64,000 nucleotides of DNA, taken from Brassica napus (taxonomy: Eukaryota > Streptophyta > Magnoliopsida > Brassicales > Brassicaceae). Each line of letters begins with the position of its first letter. Within the stretch, counting starts at the first letter, position 1. Of this stretch, positions 34,151 through 46,400 are shown one piece after another. The notes beneath the pieces were generated by a model. That model did not search any database, had not been told where the DNA came from, and saw only the letters and a list, made by a program, of their open reading frames with translations. Position numbers and translations under genes: made by a program. The stretch is from positions 11,495,509-11,559,508 of the forward strand of contig NC_063442.1 in assembly GCF_020379485.1 (NCBI RefSeq), given 5' to 3'.

Positions 34151-36137
34151 ATGGAAAACCCCTGGTTGACTGTAGCGCTTGCTCCCCCTCTGAAACCTCC
34201 GACTCCGGCTGGCAATCTCAGCCATTCGCCGCCCCAGCCCGATCCCCCTGACCCTCCCGACCCTCTCCAATTTCCCCCTCTCCCTTCTCCTCTCTCTGGT
34301 GGCCAAAAACCCCCAAAACGTCGCACTTTCTCTCCACTCCCCCTCATTTCCACTGTTCCCCCTGTTCCAATTACTTCTTCTCTGTCGTTGGGCACTGCAG
34401 AGTCCCCTGTCTTTGGTTCTCTGCCATCTACTACCTCTTCTGCGGCCCAACTTCTGGCTGCTTTTTCCTCAATTCTCTTTTGTGGAGTTGAAAACCCTAG
34501 ATCTGATTCATCTACAGTACCCCAAGGTTCGTTGAAAACTGTTAACCCTCTTTTTTCCCTTACTGTCCCGGTAACCCTTCCTACTCCTCTTCCCCCCAAA
34601 CTCCCCACCACTATAACCCCTCCTGCTCCCCCTGTCCCCCCCCACCACTGCCTCATCCTCCCAAACTACCTATGCAGCAAAAACCAAAGCTACCATTAAT
34701 CGCTTTCTCCGACGATTATCTCCCCAAAACTTTTCTCCGTCAGGCATCCCCCGTGTTATCATCCCTGATGAAGTGTATACTAAAGGGGCTGAACTACACA
34801 AGGATTTCCTTGTCTGTCGATTCTTTGGTAGAGTTCCGGCATATAGTCTCATTCAAAATGTTCTCAACTACTTGTGGGGCAAAGGAAAGCATCTTGAGAT
34901 ACATATGCTGCCCCAGTCAAACTCTGTTCTAGTAAGACTACAAAATGAGTTCATAAGGGAGAAGGTGCTGCAAAAAAGATACTGGTATGTAGACACCTCC
35001 ATGTTCTACGTATCTCAGCGGTCTGAGCACCCGGAAGACTACTCTCCATCACTCCAAAGAATTCAACTATGGGCTCACCTAAAAGGTGTCCCCTTTGACC
35101 TTATGTATGATGCTGGGTTAAGCCATATAGCTGGCCAAATAGGTGACCCAAGAGAAACTGATGATTGGACGCTATGTCTGACAAGCATCAGTACTGCCCA
35201 TGTCAAAGTGGAGATTGATACTACCATTTCACTCCCTTCTCAAGTGGAAGTAGGAAGGTCCAATGGAACTTTTGTCACTGTAGATGTTGAATACCCTTGG
35301 GTGCCCCCCTCCTGTGCGCATTGCAAAGAAGTAGGTCATATCCAACGTCACTGCCCTCTCCTCCCCCCTCCTGCTGCCCCCACTCCCAAACAGAATCCCC
35401 CATCCAAAAACCCTAACGCTAAACCCTCATCATCCTCTCACCCTCCTAAAAAGGCCAACCCCTCTACTAAGTTTTGCTTCTCCTGTCGTTCTATGGGTCA
35501 CCTCATGAATAACTGTCGTAAAGGCCCTCAAGACTGGACTCTGGTAAACAGAAGGAAACTACCAACCGCAGTTGATTCCCAAACCACCCCACCTCTAGCC
35601 AAAATCCCCATCCCCACCTCTAACTCACAGTCTGGTCCCACACCCGTTCCTACTTCCTCTGATCGTAGCCAAAATCCTCCCGTTTCTCTTCCCTCTACTC
35701 CTGCCGTCTCTTCTCTCCAACCTGAAACTGAAATTGATCCTCCTTCCATGGAAATCGATTCGCCATGTCCCACCAAAGAAACTATCATTGATTGTTCTGA
35801 CATGGATTTCTCATCTGCTGAAGCCTCTGTCCTTGCCCTCCCGGCAGTCTTCAAAGATAGACCCATCATTATCTCAAACAACCTCTTACCCACTAAAAAG
35901 CCTTCAATCCTTTCCCTAAACCCCTTCTGTTCTCTCCCATCAGATACTCCCACCCATCATCCCACTCAACCCCCTCCTCTCTCCGCGCTGCTTCCTCCTT
36001 CCTCAAACACTGAACCCTCCCCCATCCAAACCCAAACCATAACCCCATCATCCCCCAAATTTTCAACTCCCGTATCCTCTTCTTTTGACCTTTTACCCGA
36101 GTCTGCTCCTTCTGGGGTGACTCAAACCCTTGCTTAA
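34151..36137 (+). pseudogene. LINE ORF1 (nucleic-acid-binding, zinc-knuckle) with one frameshift
   Basis: A Pro/Ser-rich N-terminus (about 165 codons) is followed, in another frame, by a DUF4283-like region (FFGRVPAYSLIQNVLNYLWG, VQLWAHLKGVP-type block read as IQLWAHLKGVPFDL). Two CCHC zinc knuckles follow, CAHCKEVGHIQRHC and CFSCRSMGHLMNNC. The two frames meet at a run of eight C at about 34636-34643, so a homopolymer length change is the likely cause. A Pro/Ser/Thr-rich tail leads to the stop, 2 bases before ORF2 starts. Confidence 0.85.
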
Positions 36138-36139
36138 TC

Positions 36140-39100
36140 ATGTGTACTAATATATTTTTTTGGAATGTCCGCGGTATTAATGAGACGGACAAGCATAGAC
36201 CTTTTGTTCAATGGCTAGCTACCCATAAACCCTTAATGGGTGCCCTTTTGGAAACTCACATTAAAGAACCCAATCTCTCTTCTATCCTAAAAGTTCTCTG
36301 CCCGGGTTGGAATCATGTCTCAAACCATGACACTGACTTTGATGGTAGGATTGTTATCATCTGGAAGTTCCCTGCTGTTGTTGACGTGCTACATCAATCG
36401 CGCCAGTCGATGACTTGTAATGTCTCCCTCCCAGGCGACAACAACTTTACTTTTACGGCTGTGTACGCTGCAAACACAAGAGAGGAAAGAACAACATTAT
36501 GGGAAGAGCTTTTTGAAATACAAACCACCTTGTTCCTGGAGAATAAAAAGTGGTTGATAGGTGGTGATCTCAATCAGATTACTCACTACCAAGGGCATTC
36601 ATCACCTACAGTAGACCACCTTTCCACTGATATGCTCGAGCTGAAAGATAACCTCAACCAGCTTGGTGTCTCTGATCTTAGATTCCAAGGCTGTGCTAAC
36701 ACATGGACAAACAAGAACCCTTCAGCCCCTGTTACTAAAAAACTAGACCGGGCTTTGATAAACAGTGTGTGGCTGGAATCCTTCCCTAACAGTGTGGCTT
36801 CTTTCCTCGCCCATGAGTTCTCTGATCATTCTCCCTGTCTTATAGACCTAGCCTGTCCCCTTCCCCATGCTGGTACCAAGCCTTTCAAATTCCAAAACTT
36901 CCTACCCCAACACCCATCCTTTTTGCAAGTGGTTGAGACTGCCTGGTTTCAGAGTGGAAGCGTAGCGACTGATCTTTCGACCCTGGGTTTTAAAATAAAA
37001 GGATTAAAGAGAGTGATGAAAACACTTGCGAGAGACAAATTTTCAGATATCCAAAAGAGAGTTATTTCTACTAACAGTTTGTTAAAAGATGTGCAGGTTC
37101 AATGTCTAAATCAACCGAATGAAGGAAACTTCCAAGCAGAAAAGGATCTGATTACTCACTGGACCTTTTTGCGAGGGGTAGAGGAAGCGTTCTTCAAGCA
37201 GAAGTCGAGGATCAACTGGCTGCGACTTGGAGACCAAAACACTTTGTTCTTCATGAGAGTGGCTGCAGCAAGGAACTCCTACAACTCGATCCGCTCTCTT
37301 CAGCTTCCATGTGGCCTACTTGTCACGGACTCGATTGAACTTTGTGAGATTGCACTTGCACACTTTCAGAGCATTCTCTCCCCTGTTCATCTCCCTCCTC
37401 TATCATCCCCCTTTCATTGGTTCCTAGAGTTGCTGCCTTTCAGGTGCTCCCCCGTTCAACAGACCCTACTATCTTCTCTCCCTGATACTACAGAAATTGC
37501 AAAGACAATCCTCAAGCTAAACCCTAACAAGTCACCGGGACCAGATGGTTTTACCTCTGCGTTCTTCAAATCCGCTTGGCCAGTTGTAGGAGAGGAGACT
37601 GTGGTCTCCATACGCAAGTTCTTTGAAACCGGGTTTCTGCCCTCCTCCACAAATGCAACGATTCTTACCTTGGTCCCAAAACGACCAGGAGCTTCAGCAA
37701 TCACGGATTATAGACCTATCAGCTGCTGCAACACCACGTACAAGACAATATCTAAATTGCTGGTCAAGCGCCTAAAGATCATTCTGCCAGAAGTCATTCT
37801 CCCTAATCAGACAGCATTCGTTCAGGGGCGCCTGCTCATTGAAAATACGATCCTAGCCTCGGAAATTGTTCAAGGTTACCACAAGGAAGGAGGGCCCAAG
37901 AGAGTTACCATCAAAGTAGACATTGCTAAAGCCTTCGACACCATCCGCTGGGGGTTCATCTTCCAATGTCTTAGGAGCATTGATGTTCCGGATCTGATGA
38001 TCCGCTGGATCGAGGCTTGCGTCTGTTCTGCTTCTTTTTCCCTTGGATTCAATGGTTCCTCTTACGGATACTTCAAGGGTACTCGCGGACTTCGGCAAGG
38101 AGATCCCTTATCTCCATATCTCTTCGTGCTAGCAATGAATTGCTTGTCTCACTTATTGAATAAGTCGGCCAAGGAGGGGAAATTTTATTATCACTCTAAA
38201 TGTAAAAGAACGGAATTAACTCACCTTTCCTTTGCAGATGATCTCCTCATCTTCTCAGATGGCTCTCCACGCTCAGTCACTAATATTCTAGAGATCCTAA
38301 ACGACTTTGAAGCTCGATCAGGCCTTGCAGTGAGCATCGATAAGACGTCTCTCTTCGCAGCAGGGCTGAAGCCTCATGAACTAACGCAGCTCAAAGCCGC
38401 AACGGGTCTCACTGAAGGCGTGCTGCCGGTAAGATACCTAGGTGGGTCCCCCTCTGCACTAAGAAGTTATCCATGCTCCACTGTGCTCCGCTTATTCAAT
38501 CAATCAAGACAAAACTCCACAGCTGGACAGTGAGATCACTCTCGATGGCAGGCAGACTTCAGCTACTCTCCACGGTGATAGCTGGAATTATAAATCTCTG
38601 GTCATGTGCTTTCATTCTCCCCCAAGCTTGCGTTGATGAGATTGACTCGCTCTGCAGTAAGTTTCTATGGAAAGGCAAAACGGATGGTGCCAATGCAGCA
38701 AAAGTCGCGTGGATGAAGGTCACTACACCTAAGCAGGAAGGCGGGCTTGGGCTTAGGAAGATCTCCACTTGGAATTTGGCTTTTGTACTTAAACTGATTT
38801 GGATACTCTTTTTCAAGCAGGAATCAATTTGGTCTCGGTGGTACATAACTGAAGTTTTGGAGGGCAACCTCAATAACTTCTGGGTCATTAACACAAAGCA
38901 GAAAAACTCCTGGTTAGCCAACAAGCTTCTACTTCTCAGAGATACAGCCTACAACTGGATCAAGCATCTTGTGGGTAATGGGGAAACAACTTACTTTTGG
39001 ACTTCTCATTGGTCACCATTTGGAAATATCAGGAAGTTCTTGGAGGGGGAATCTTGCATGACGGTGGGAATCCCCTACTCTACGACCTTAGCTGAATTAT

Positions 39101-39801
39101 GGGTGACAGACCACTGGGTTCTCCCACCGGCGAGATCTGAAAAGCAAGTACTCATCTACGCATTCCTCACTTCGCTCCAGCTAACTGACTCAGTAGACAA
39201 GAGGGACTGGTGCCCACAAGGTACGCCTATGTCCTCCTACTCTACCCGCTTGATTTATGATGCACTGAGAGATGAATGCCCCACTGTTCCGTGGCACAAA
39301 CTGGTGTGGTTCGGGAGTGGTATCCCAAAACACAAAATCAGAACTTGGCTCATGGTACTAGACCGCTGCCCTACTCGCGACTGTATGCTCCAATGGGGAC
39401 TGCAAACGGACAGTCGCTGTCTGCTCTGTAACACCTACGCTGAATCAAGATCGCATATCTATTTTGAGTGTGACTACTCTTGGGCTATTTGGTCGCCGCT
39501 TGCTCTCCGATGTGGCTTCACGCCCAGGCGTGATTGGGAAGCACAGCTGCAACAGCTCCAGGCGTTCAAAGGGACAAAAATACACCGAACACTTCTCCTC
39601 CTCGCTTGGCAAGCCTCTCTATACACCATCTGGACGGAGAGAAACAGCAGACTACATAGACATTCTTTCCGATCTTCAACCTCCATCATCTCTGAGATAG
39701 ATCACACCATCAGACGAAGAATCGCCTCTCTCCGATCCGCTCAACCAGCTCAGGCTTCAGCTCTACTCCAAATGTGGTTCTCTAACTCTCCTACGAACTG
39801 A
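36140..39801 (+). pseudogene. LINE ORF2: endonuclease and reverse transcriptase, one frameshift
   Basis: The N-terminal AP-type endonuclease shows FFWNVRGIN, GALLETHI, GGDLNQI and SDHSPC. The reverse transcriptase follows with NKSPGPDGF, YRPISCCNTTYK, KVDIAKAFDT, GLRQGDPLSPYLF and the catalytic FADD (residues 698-701). After YLGG at about 38440-38450 the frame shifts; the downstream frame (to 39801) carries the conserved thumb block and a zf-RVT zinc region (CPTRDCMLQWG, CLLCNTYAESRSHIYFEC). No RNase H domain is seen. The shift fits two extra bases in GGTGGGTCCCC (inference). Confidence 0.9.
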
Positions 39802-39956
39802 TTACCGGTCTCTTTCACTCTCCTCAGTTGAGATTGGGTTCTATAATGTTCTATCTTGTTTCATGCTTTTGGGTCTGTTGGCCCACTGGTAGTAGCCTGT
39901 AACATTTGCACTCTTATGCTTTAAATAGAATATCTTTTATCAAAAAAAAAAAAAGA

Positions 39957-40630
39957 TAAGGACCGTTGCTAGATAAACCTCGACAAAACATATCAAAAGA
40001 CTCCTCAAGACTATTGAGAGGGCCATCCTGTGTCTTTTGCTTCTTATAGAAAATCCACATGGAGACGAAAGTGTCTTTAGGGTCTCTCCAGATGTAAACC
40101 ATTGTACAACTAGATCTTGAAACCGACTCGGGTAATAATCCGTGCGGGAGATGAGTGGCAAACAGAGTGTTCTCTTTGTTATTGATAACATCAATGTGAA
40201 GGAAGAAAGCGAATTCGATCTCAATATAAGGAACAAGCTCGTGAGGATTACGTTTTAAGAGAGGGTTTGTTGAATCGTTGAAGCGAGACCGATTGGAGAT
40301 TGCGAAAATGAGGGCTTTGAGCCAAGTGGTACCTGTCTTTGGATAGCTGCAGAGGAGTAAGTCACTAGGTCGTGCTTGGAAGAACTCTTGCGCGTAAAGG
40401 CAGCCTTCAATGCGAGGCTTTATCAGCCAGTGACCACCGTACTTGATCAAGGGATTTTTTGGTCTCCAGCCTTTCTCGTGAGGAAAGGTGGCGATGAGTT
40501 CTTGGTACCGTTTTTGATTCCTCTCGAATTCTGTAATTGATTCTGTCACGGTCTCTTCCTGTTTCGGTAAGGTAGTGTCGGTTACAGTTAATAAACCCAT
40601 TGGAGATAAAGAATGATGATTTGAGGACAA
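39957..40630 (-). pseudogene. Sulfotransferase copy C, N-terminal part
   Basis: Encodes the first ~225 residues, from MSSNHHSLSPMGLL to SSNGPYL, with the PAPS loop YPKTGTTWLK intact, then runs into the LINE poly(A). About 95% like copy A by eye, with one extra residue near the N-terminus (ESITEFE against ESTEFE). If transcribed it could make a truncated protein lacking the 3' PAPS-binding region. Confidence 0.9.
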
Positions 40631-40744
40631 ATATCAGAAGGGGAGGTGATAATTTTTAGGAGAGTTTCTAAGAGAGAAGCTAGAGAAGAGGCAATTGGTA
40701 GGAATGAAGATGGTGATGACAGCGTTGATTACAGCTTTGGTCTC

Positions 40745-40753
40745 TATATAAAA
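40745..40753 (-). promoter_or_regulatory. TATA box of sulfotransferase copy C
   Basis: Plus-strand TATATAAAA (TTTTATATA on minus) 115 bp upstream of the ATG, in a promoter region homologous to that of copy A, where this motif is lost. Confidence 0.5.
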
Positions 40754-40815
40754 TTATATATGCAGCACATGAGCACACATGCAGAGACGACACACAATAA
40801 ATAAACATGTGTATA

Positions 40816-41264
40816 GCTTTGTTTTCTTAAAGGTTAATTAATGAAAGAAAACAAAGCCAGTTTGATTAAACAAGGTCGTTACAGTTTTTAGTGCTTTAGT
40901 TAGAAAAAGGTTTTGATGCATCATGCATGGGAGATAGTTTTTCATGGTATACACTTGACACCGACTCACCAAGTTCTCTTTTAGGCAACAACACAACACT
41001 AAGGTTGATGATCTATTCTCGGCAGGAGCCCGAGGGATGGAGTAGCAATGTATATTCGGAAAAATCCTTTCTTTGCACTATCAGACATTTTGTGTGTAGA
41101 TTGCGTGGATATAAGGAAGCATTTTTTTTATCATGCATTAGTTAGGAGAGTACAGGGAATAACTATGTATTTTAATTGTAGCGTCGACGTATATGAGAAG
41201 AATACGAAAGTACTGTACATGGAAAAAATTATGTACTATGCATACTTATTATATCCTTAAATAT
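40816..41264. other. Spacer upstream of SOT copy C
   Basis: No gene or repeat recognised. Confidence 0.4.
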
Positions 41265-41592
41265 ATTGTAACATGCGGTGAAAAACTCAGTAGAATAATT
41301 TAAATTTCTACGTATGTTTCCAAAGTATATTTATCTTATCAGTCATTTGTTCAGAAAGAACACCAAAATTATGTATGCTTAATCTAGAATAGTAGAAAGA
41401 TAAATGACCTATTGGAAAGTCATCTTCGATACTGAGTGAATGAAGCAAAATACGGATAAATGTCATGTTGATCAATAAACAAATTTTCAGGATTTCGAAA
41501 AATTAACGCATCGACTGTCAGACGGGATGGGATCCACAGACCGACAGAGCGGGCATGGAAGATTCGATAGCCATATGCAGTTGGGGTGTTAC
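41265..41592. mobile_element. Old LTR (solo or truncated retrotransposon)
   Basis: Begins TGTAACATGCGGTG and ends GGGGTGTTACA, an LTR-like inverted terminus. Directly after it comes GTGATATCAGAACC, a typical initiator-tRNA-Met-type primer binding site, so it looks like a 5' LTR. About 115 bp of internal sequence follow, then a related LTR. Confidence 0.6.
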
Positions 41593-41706
41593 AAGTGATA
41601 TCAGAACCTAATCCAGACGAGTATGTAGTCTTGTGTGGCTCACAATAACATGGGTTACAATCCTAGGGCTAACGTCCTCGTTGCGCTCGGTGAAAGGGAG
41701 TTAATT

Positions 41707-42055
41707 GTAACATTCTGGTGTATGGTGTATGTTGAATTTTTTTATAGAATTATTTGGCTACCTATCTCACCAAATTGCACTGATCTTTCCAGTTATTTGT
41801 CGAGATAGAACTCCAAAGTTAAACGTACCTAAGCTATAATAGTAAAAGAATGTGTGACATATTGGAAAGTAATTCATAATATTGTGTGTGTGAGCCAAAA
41901 CATGGAAGAAGACCATGTGGTGATTGCATGGTCAGTAAATAAGACTTTCAGACTTCCAAAAAAATTATCGCACCGACCATCGTACAGCGACCATCGTACA
42001 AGATGAGGCCAACAGACCAAGTGAGTAGACGTGGGAGACCCATTAGCCATGGACG
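41707..42055. mobile_element. Second, diverged LTR of the same family
   Basis: Starts TGTAACATTCTGGTG and shares with 41265-41592 a run of blocks in the same order (CTATTGGAAAGT/ATATTGGAAAGT, AGCAAAATACGG/AGCCAAAACATGG, GATGGG.. and CCATTAGCCAT). A third relative is at 52320-52620. No polymerase sequence remains. Confidence 0.5.
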
Positions 42056-42614
42056 GTCAGTATGTTATATATGTATGTACGAAGAAAATACGTGATGAAT
42101 AAACAAGCTTATGTATTATCAGCACATTGATTATTATGTGTGACATATTGTGTCATGATGTTTATTCATATCATAACTAGCTTATCGGATCAAAGTGCTA
42201 CGTCACAGTCTTTGGACATACATGTATAGCATTTCATCCTCACTGAATAACTGTCTTGTTATCTACCTATCTTTCTCGTTTTTTCAGGTCAGTCAAACAA
42301 GTAAATGAATATGTGTATGATTTGGTGTTTTTGAGATTATCGTGATTCTTTTTTTTCAGACTTTTTGATGTAATTTATTTCAGATAGTGAATTTTAAATG
42401 TGTTTTCTTCCGTTTTCTTAAGAGGATAAAACGGGTGTTATAAGAGTGTGGAATCATGCTGACCAAAAAACGAGTGTGGAATTAGCAAAATGCACACTTC
42501 AAACTTCGATCGGGAATTTTTTTGCTAAATTTGTTATGATGACACATGAAGTCTAGGTGTTGAATTGAGCGTGTTTTATGCAATTTGTAGATTATATAAG
42601 GATATGGGGGTTGT

Positions 42615-42639
42615 GGGGGGGGGGGGGGGGGGGGGGGGG
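42615..42639. repeat. Poly(G) tract of 25
   Basis: Twenty-five consecutive G, preceded by GGGGGTTGT. Very rare in plant genomes; able to form a G-quadruplex. Lies about 185 bp upstream of the ALT pseudogene's first recognised exon. Confidence 0.95.
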
Positions 42640-43274
42640 TACCTCTTTGGGGCGAAAATACCTTCAAACGTCATGCTTGTGTAGAACAGAAAGGACGAAA
42701 TGAGTACACATACTGCCATACATCTCTCTGAATTTCATATCTCAGGCCAAGGCCAAACTAATCTTGAAATTTGTAGGAACCCGAATATCATCACCAAATT
42801 TTTTGTTTGGCAGAATGAGTAGATTCCATGAGATTGAACTTAAAGTAATTGCGATTATGAATTGGATCAGTTTGGTGTTGTGAACAATGCTGTTTACGCA
42901 AACTACTGCCAACACGGTTAGTTTAATTGGGTAGCAAATATTTTTGCTTCAAACTATGATAAATCATCGTATAGAGTTGAGCTCTGTTCTTACTAAACAT
43001 CTCATTCTTATCGGTTTTTGTTTTTTAAAACATTATCATACTAAGGTCGACACGAATTTATGGAAAGTAACGGTGTCAACTGTGAAGAAGTGTCCTGTTC
43101 TGGTGAAGCGTTGGCAGTGTCCGATTTAACCATTAAGTTCATTTCACTCTACGTGAAATTTTGACCCGTTTCTCATTGAATATTTGTCACATATTATTTT
43201 GTCAATGTTTTATAGAAATTCTTTTAACAGAGTGGTTGCAAGTTTGTGGTGAAAACGGGGATAACGGGGACATC

Positions 43275-43279
43275 TGTGG
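43275..43279. repeat. Target-site duplication of the copia element (left)
   Basis: TGTGG here and again at 47780-47784, directly abutting the LTRs. Both fall in the thioesterase exon. Confidence 0.93.
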
Positions 43280-43406
43280 TGTTAAGTAAATAGATTATAC
43301 TAAAGGATCTCTTTGTAAATACTTATTAGTTCTAGTAGCCCTACTTGTATTCTTGTATAAATACTCTTCATATACTGAATAATAAACTCATTCAGCCAAT
43401 CGTATA
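43280..43406 (+). repeat. 5' LTR of the copia element
   Basis: Starts TGTTAAGTAAATAG; a TATA-like TATAAATACTC is at about 43357 and an AATAAA-type signal near 43380, so it can in principle both start and end transcripts. Confidence 0.93.
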
Positions 43407-43484
43407 TGGTATCAGAGCTTGAGTAAACCTAATCTAAAGCCGCCATCTTCTTTTTCAAATTTTTTTTTTTTCTCTCATCCCACC

Positions 43485-46400
43485 ATGTCTGCAAACTCGC
43501 CGGCATCAACTACTGAAACCATTGCTGTCTCAGCAACTACCTCCATCCTCAATGTCAATATGACAAACGTGACAAAGCTTACGAGCTCCAACTTTCTGAT
43601 GTGGAGTAGACAAGTCCACGCTCTGCTTGATGGCTATGATCTAAATGACCATATCGAGGGATCTATCATTGTGCCTCCGGCGACGATCACCACTGATGAT
43701 GGCATCACAACCAATCCGGCATACACACTCTGGAAAAGACAAGACCGCTTGATCTACAGTGCTTTGCTTGGAGCAATCACCACAACGATCCAACCCATCC
43801 TGTCTACTGCGTCGACTGCGTCTGAAGTTTGGCAAACTCTTACAATGACCTACGCAAAACCGAGCAGAGCCCATGTCAAGCAGATCCGTCAACAAATCCA
43901 GAACTGGAAGAAAGGGAACAAATCAATCAACGAGTATTTTCAAGGCCTTACCACTCGTTTTGATGAACTCGCCTTGCTTGGCAAGGCACTTGATCATGAA
44001 GATCAAATTGAGTTTGTACTCGATGGTCTTCCAGAGGAGTACAAGACCATTGTTGATCAGATTGATGGTCGTGAAACTCCTCCGTCTCTACCTGAGATCC
44101 ATGAGAAGCTTCTTAATCAAGAAGCAAAACTCCAAAGCATTGTCTCTCCTGTGTCTCCTGCTCCCGTTACAGCAAACTTCACCAATCACAGAGGCTCCTT
44201 CAATCAAAACCGTGGCAATTACAACAACAACAACTCGCGCCGTGGAGGCTACCGTGGAAACCAAACCTGGCAGCAGCAACAATTGGTTTCCTCAACACAG
44301 CAACAGAACACCTCGCGCGGTTATCAGGGGAAGTGTCAGATCTGCAGTGTCTTCGGACATAGTGCGCGACGGTGTCCTCAGCTCCATGGTGGCGGTTCTC
44401 ACCAGATGACAATGCAACCTCGCGCTAATGCAGCGCAAACCACACTCTACAATCCAAACGCTTGGCTCTTGGACAGTGGTGCAACCCACCATCTCACCTC
44501 CGACTTGAACAATCTCGCTTTACATCAGCCATACACGGGTGCTGATGAAGTTGCCATTGCTGACGGTACAGGTTTGAAAATCTCTCATATCGGTTCTGCT
44601 TCACTTCCTGCACTTTCGAAATCACTTAAGCTTCAAGATATCTTATGTGTCCCAAGTGTAAACAAAAACCTGATTTCCGTATATCGTCTTTGCAATGCTA
44701 ATCAAGTCTCTGTGGAATTCTTTCCTGCTTCCTTTCAGGTGAAGGATCTCAGCACGGGGGTCCGGTTGCTTCAAGGTCGCACGAAGAATGATTTGTATGA
44801 GTGGCCAGTGTCCCTTTCCCAGCCTACAGCCTCCCATGTTACCTACCCAAACACCAAAACTAGCTTTGCTCAATGGCATAAGAGACTCGGCCACCCATCT
44901 TCTTCTATTTTAAAAGCTGTTGTTTCTCAATTCTCTTTACCATGTTTCACAAACTCTACTTCTGTTTCTCCTTGCAACGATTGTTTGCTTAATAAAACTC
45001 AGAAACTTCCTTTTCATCAAAGTTCCATTGCCTCTTCTCATCCTCTTGAATATATCTTCACAGATGTCTGGCAATCTCCTATCTTATCACCACAAAATTA
45101 TCGCTACTATCTTGTCCTAGTTGACCACTTCACTAGGTACACATGGCTCTTTCCCCTCACCAAAAAGTCTGATGTCAAAGCCATCTTCGAAACCTTCAAA
45201 CCCATCGCTGAAACCAAGTTCAAACACAAAATCTGCAATCTTTATTCTGACAATGGCGGGGAGTTTATTGCCCTTCGTCAGTTCCTTGCTAATCATGGCA
45301 TATCCCATCTCACCACACCTCCCCATACACCCCAACACAATGGCCTTTCCGAGCGAAAGCACCGCCATATAGTTGAAACTGGCCTCTCCCTTCTCTCAGC
45401 CGCCAAGATGCCTCTCATATACTGGCCTTTTGCCTTTGCCACAGCTGTGTTCTTAATCAATCGCTTACCCACACATATCCTCTCACACACCTCACCTTTC
45501 CAGAAACTTTTTCAAACACCACCAAACTATCAAAAGCTCCGCACGTTCGGCTGCCTCTGTTTCCCATGGCTTCGCCCTTATGCCCCAAACAAACTCCAAG
45601 ATCGCTCTCTGCCATGTCTGTTTGTTGGCTATTCTTTGTCTCAGAGTGCTTATCAATGCCTTGAACCTACCTCTGGCCGCATTTATATCTCCCGTCATGT
45701 TCGGTTCAATGAGACTGAATATCCATTCCCTACCATGACCAAGCCAACCCCCAGTGAGCCCGCTGATCATCAAGAACCCTATATGTCCCCACCATTTACC
45801 ACTATCCCCTTAACACTGCCACTCGTACAATCTCCGGCTGCGACTATGAACACCGAACCCACGAGCTGCGATTCAACACCTGCGGTCCCTATGCCATCTC
45901 CAGTTGCGACTCCAACGCCAGCAACGTCCTCATCGTCTGATGCTCACTCTAATGCATCTCCTCCAGAGCCTACAGTTGTTGAACCTGTTGTCGCACAGCC
46001 GCAGCAAGTCAACCCTCGACACTCCATGACAACACGCTCGAGGAACAACATCACCAAACCAGTCACACGGTACAATCTTACTGCAAACCTTCAATCTGAT
46101 CCACATTGGATCCCTTCTACCTGGCAACAGGCTATGAAACACAAGCACTGGCGTGATGCAATGTCCAGAGAATTTAACTCTACTACAGAGAACTATACTT
46201 GGGATTTAGTTGAAGTTTCTGCAAAGATGAATGTTGTTGGGTGCCGTTGGGTGTTTACCATTAAGTATAACCCTGATGGTAGCATTGATCGATACAAAGC
46301 TCGCATAGTTGCGAAAGGTTATCATCAGCAGCAAGGTATTGATTATGAGGATACTTTCAGCCCGGTCATCAAGTCAACCACCATCCGTATTGTTCTTGGC

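Larger units (their letters stand above)
34135..39957 (+). mobile_element. L1-type LINE retrotransposon inserted in sulfotransferase copy C
   Basis: 5.8 kb non-LTR retrotransposon: a 5' leader of a few bases, ORF1 (34151-36137, frameshifted), ORF2 (36140-39801, frameshifted), a ~140 bp 3' UTR and a poly(A) tail of about 13 at 39944-39956. No LTRs. The host gene flanks it on both sides in the opposite orientation. No target-site duplication is visible; instead 116 bp of target are deleted. Near-complete length and only two clear frame breaks suggest a fairly young, now inactive copy. Confidence 0.93.

Noticed and set aside
34105..34656. Glycine/arginine-rich minus-strand frames opposite LINE ORF1
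   Set aside because: Reverse complement of the proline/serine-rich ORF1; composition artefact.
43419..43484. N-terminal extension of the copia polyprotein
   Set aside because: The frame is open here but begins at a TTG next to the primer binding site; the first ATG is at 43485.
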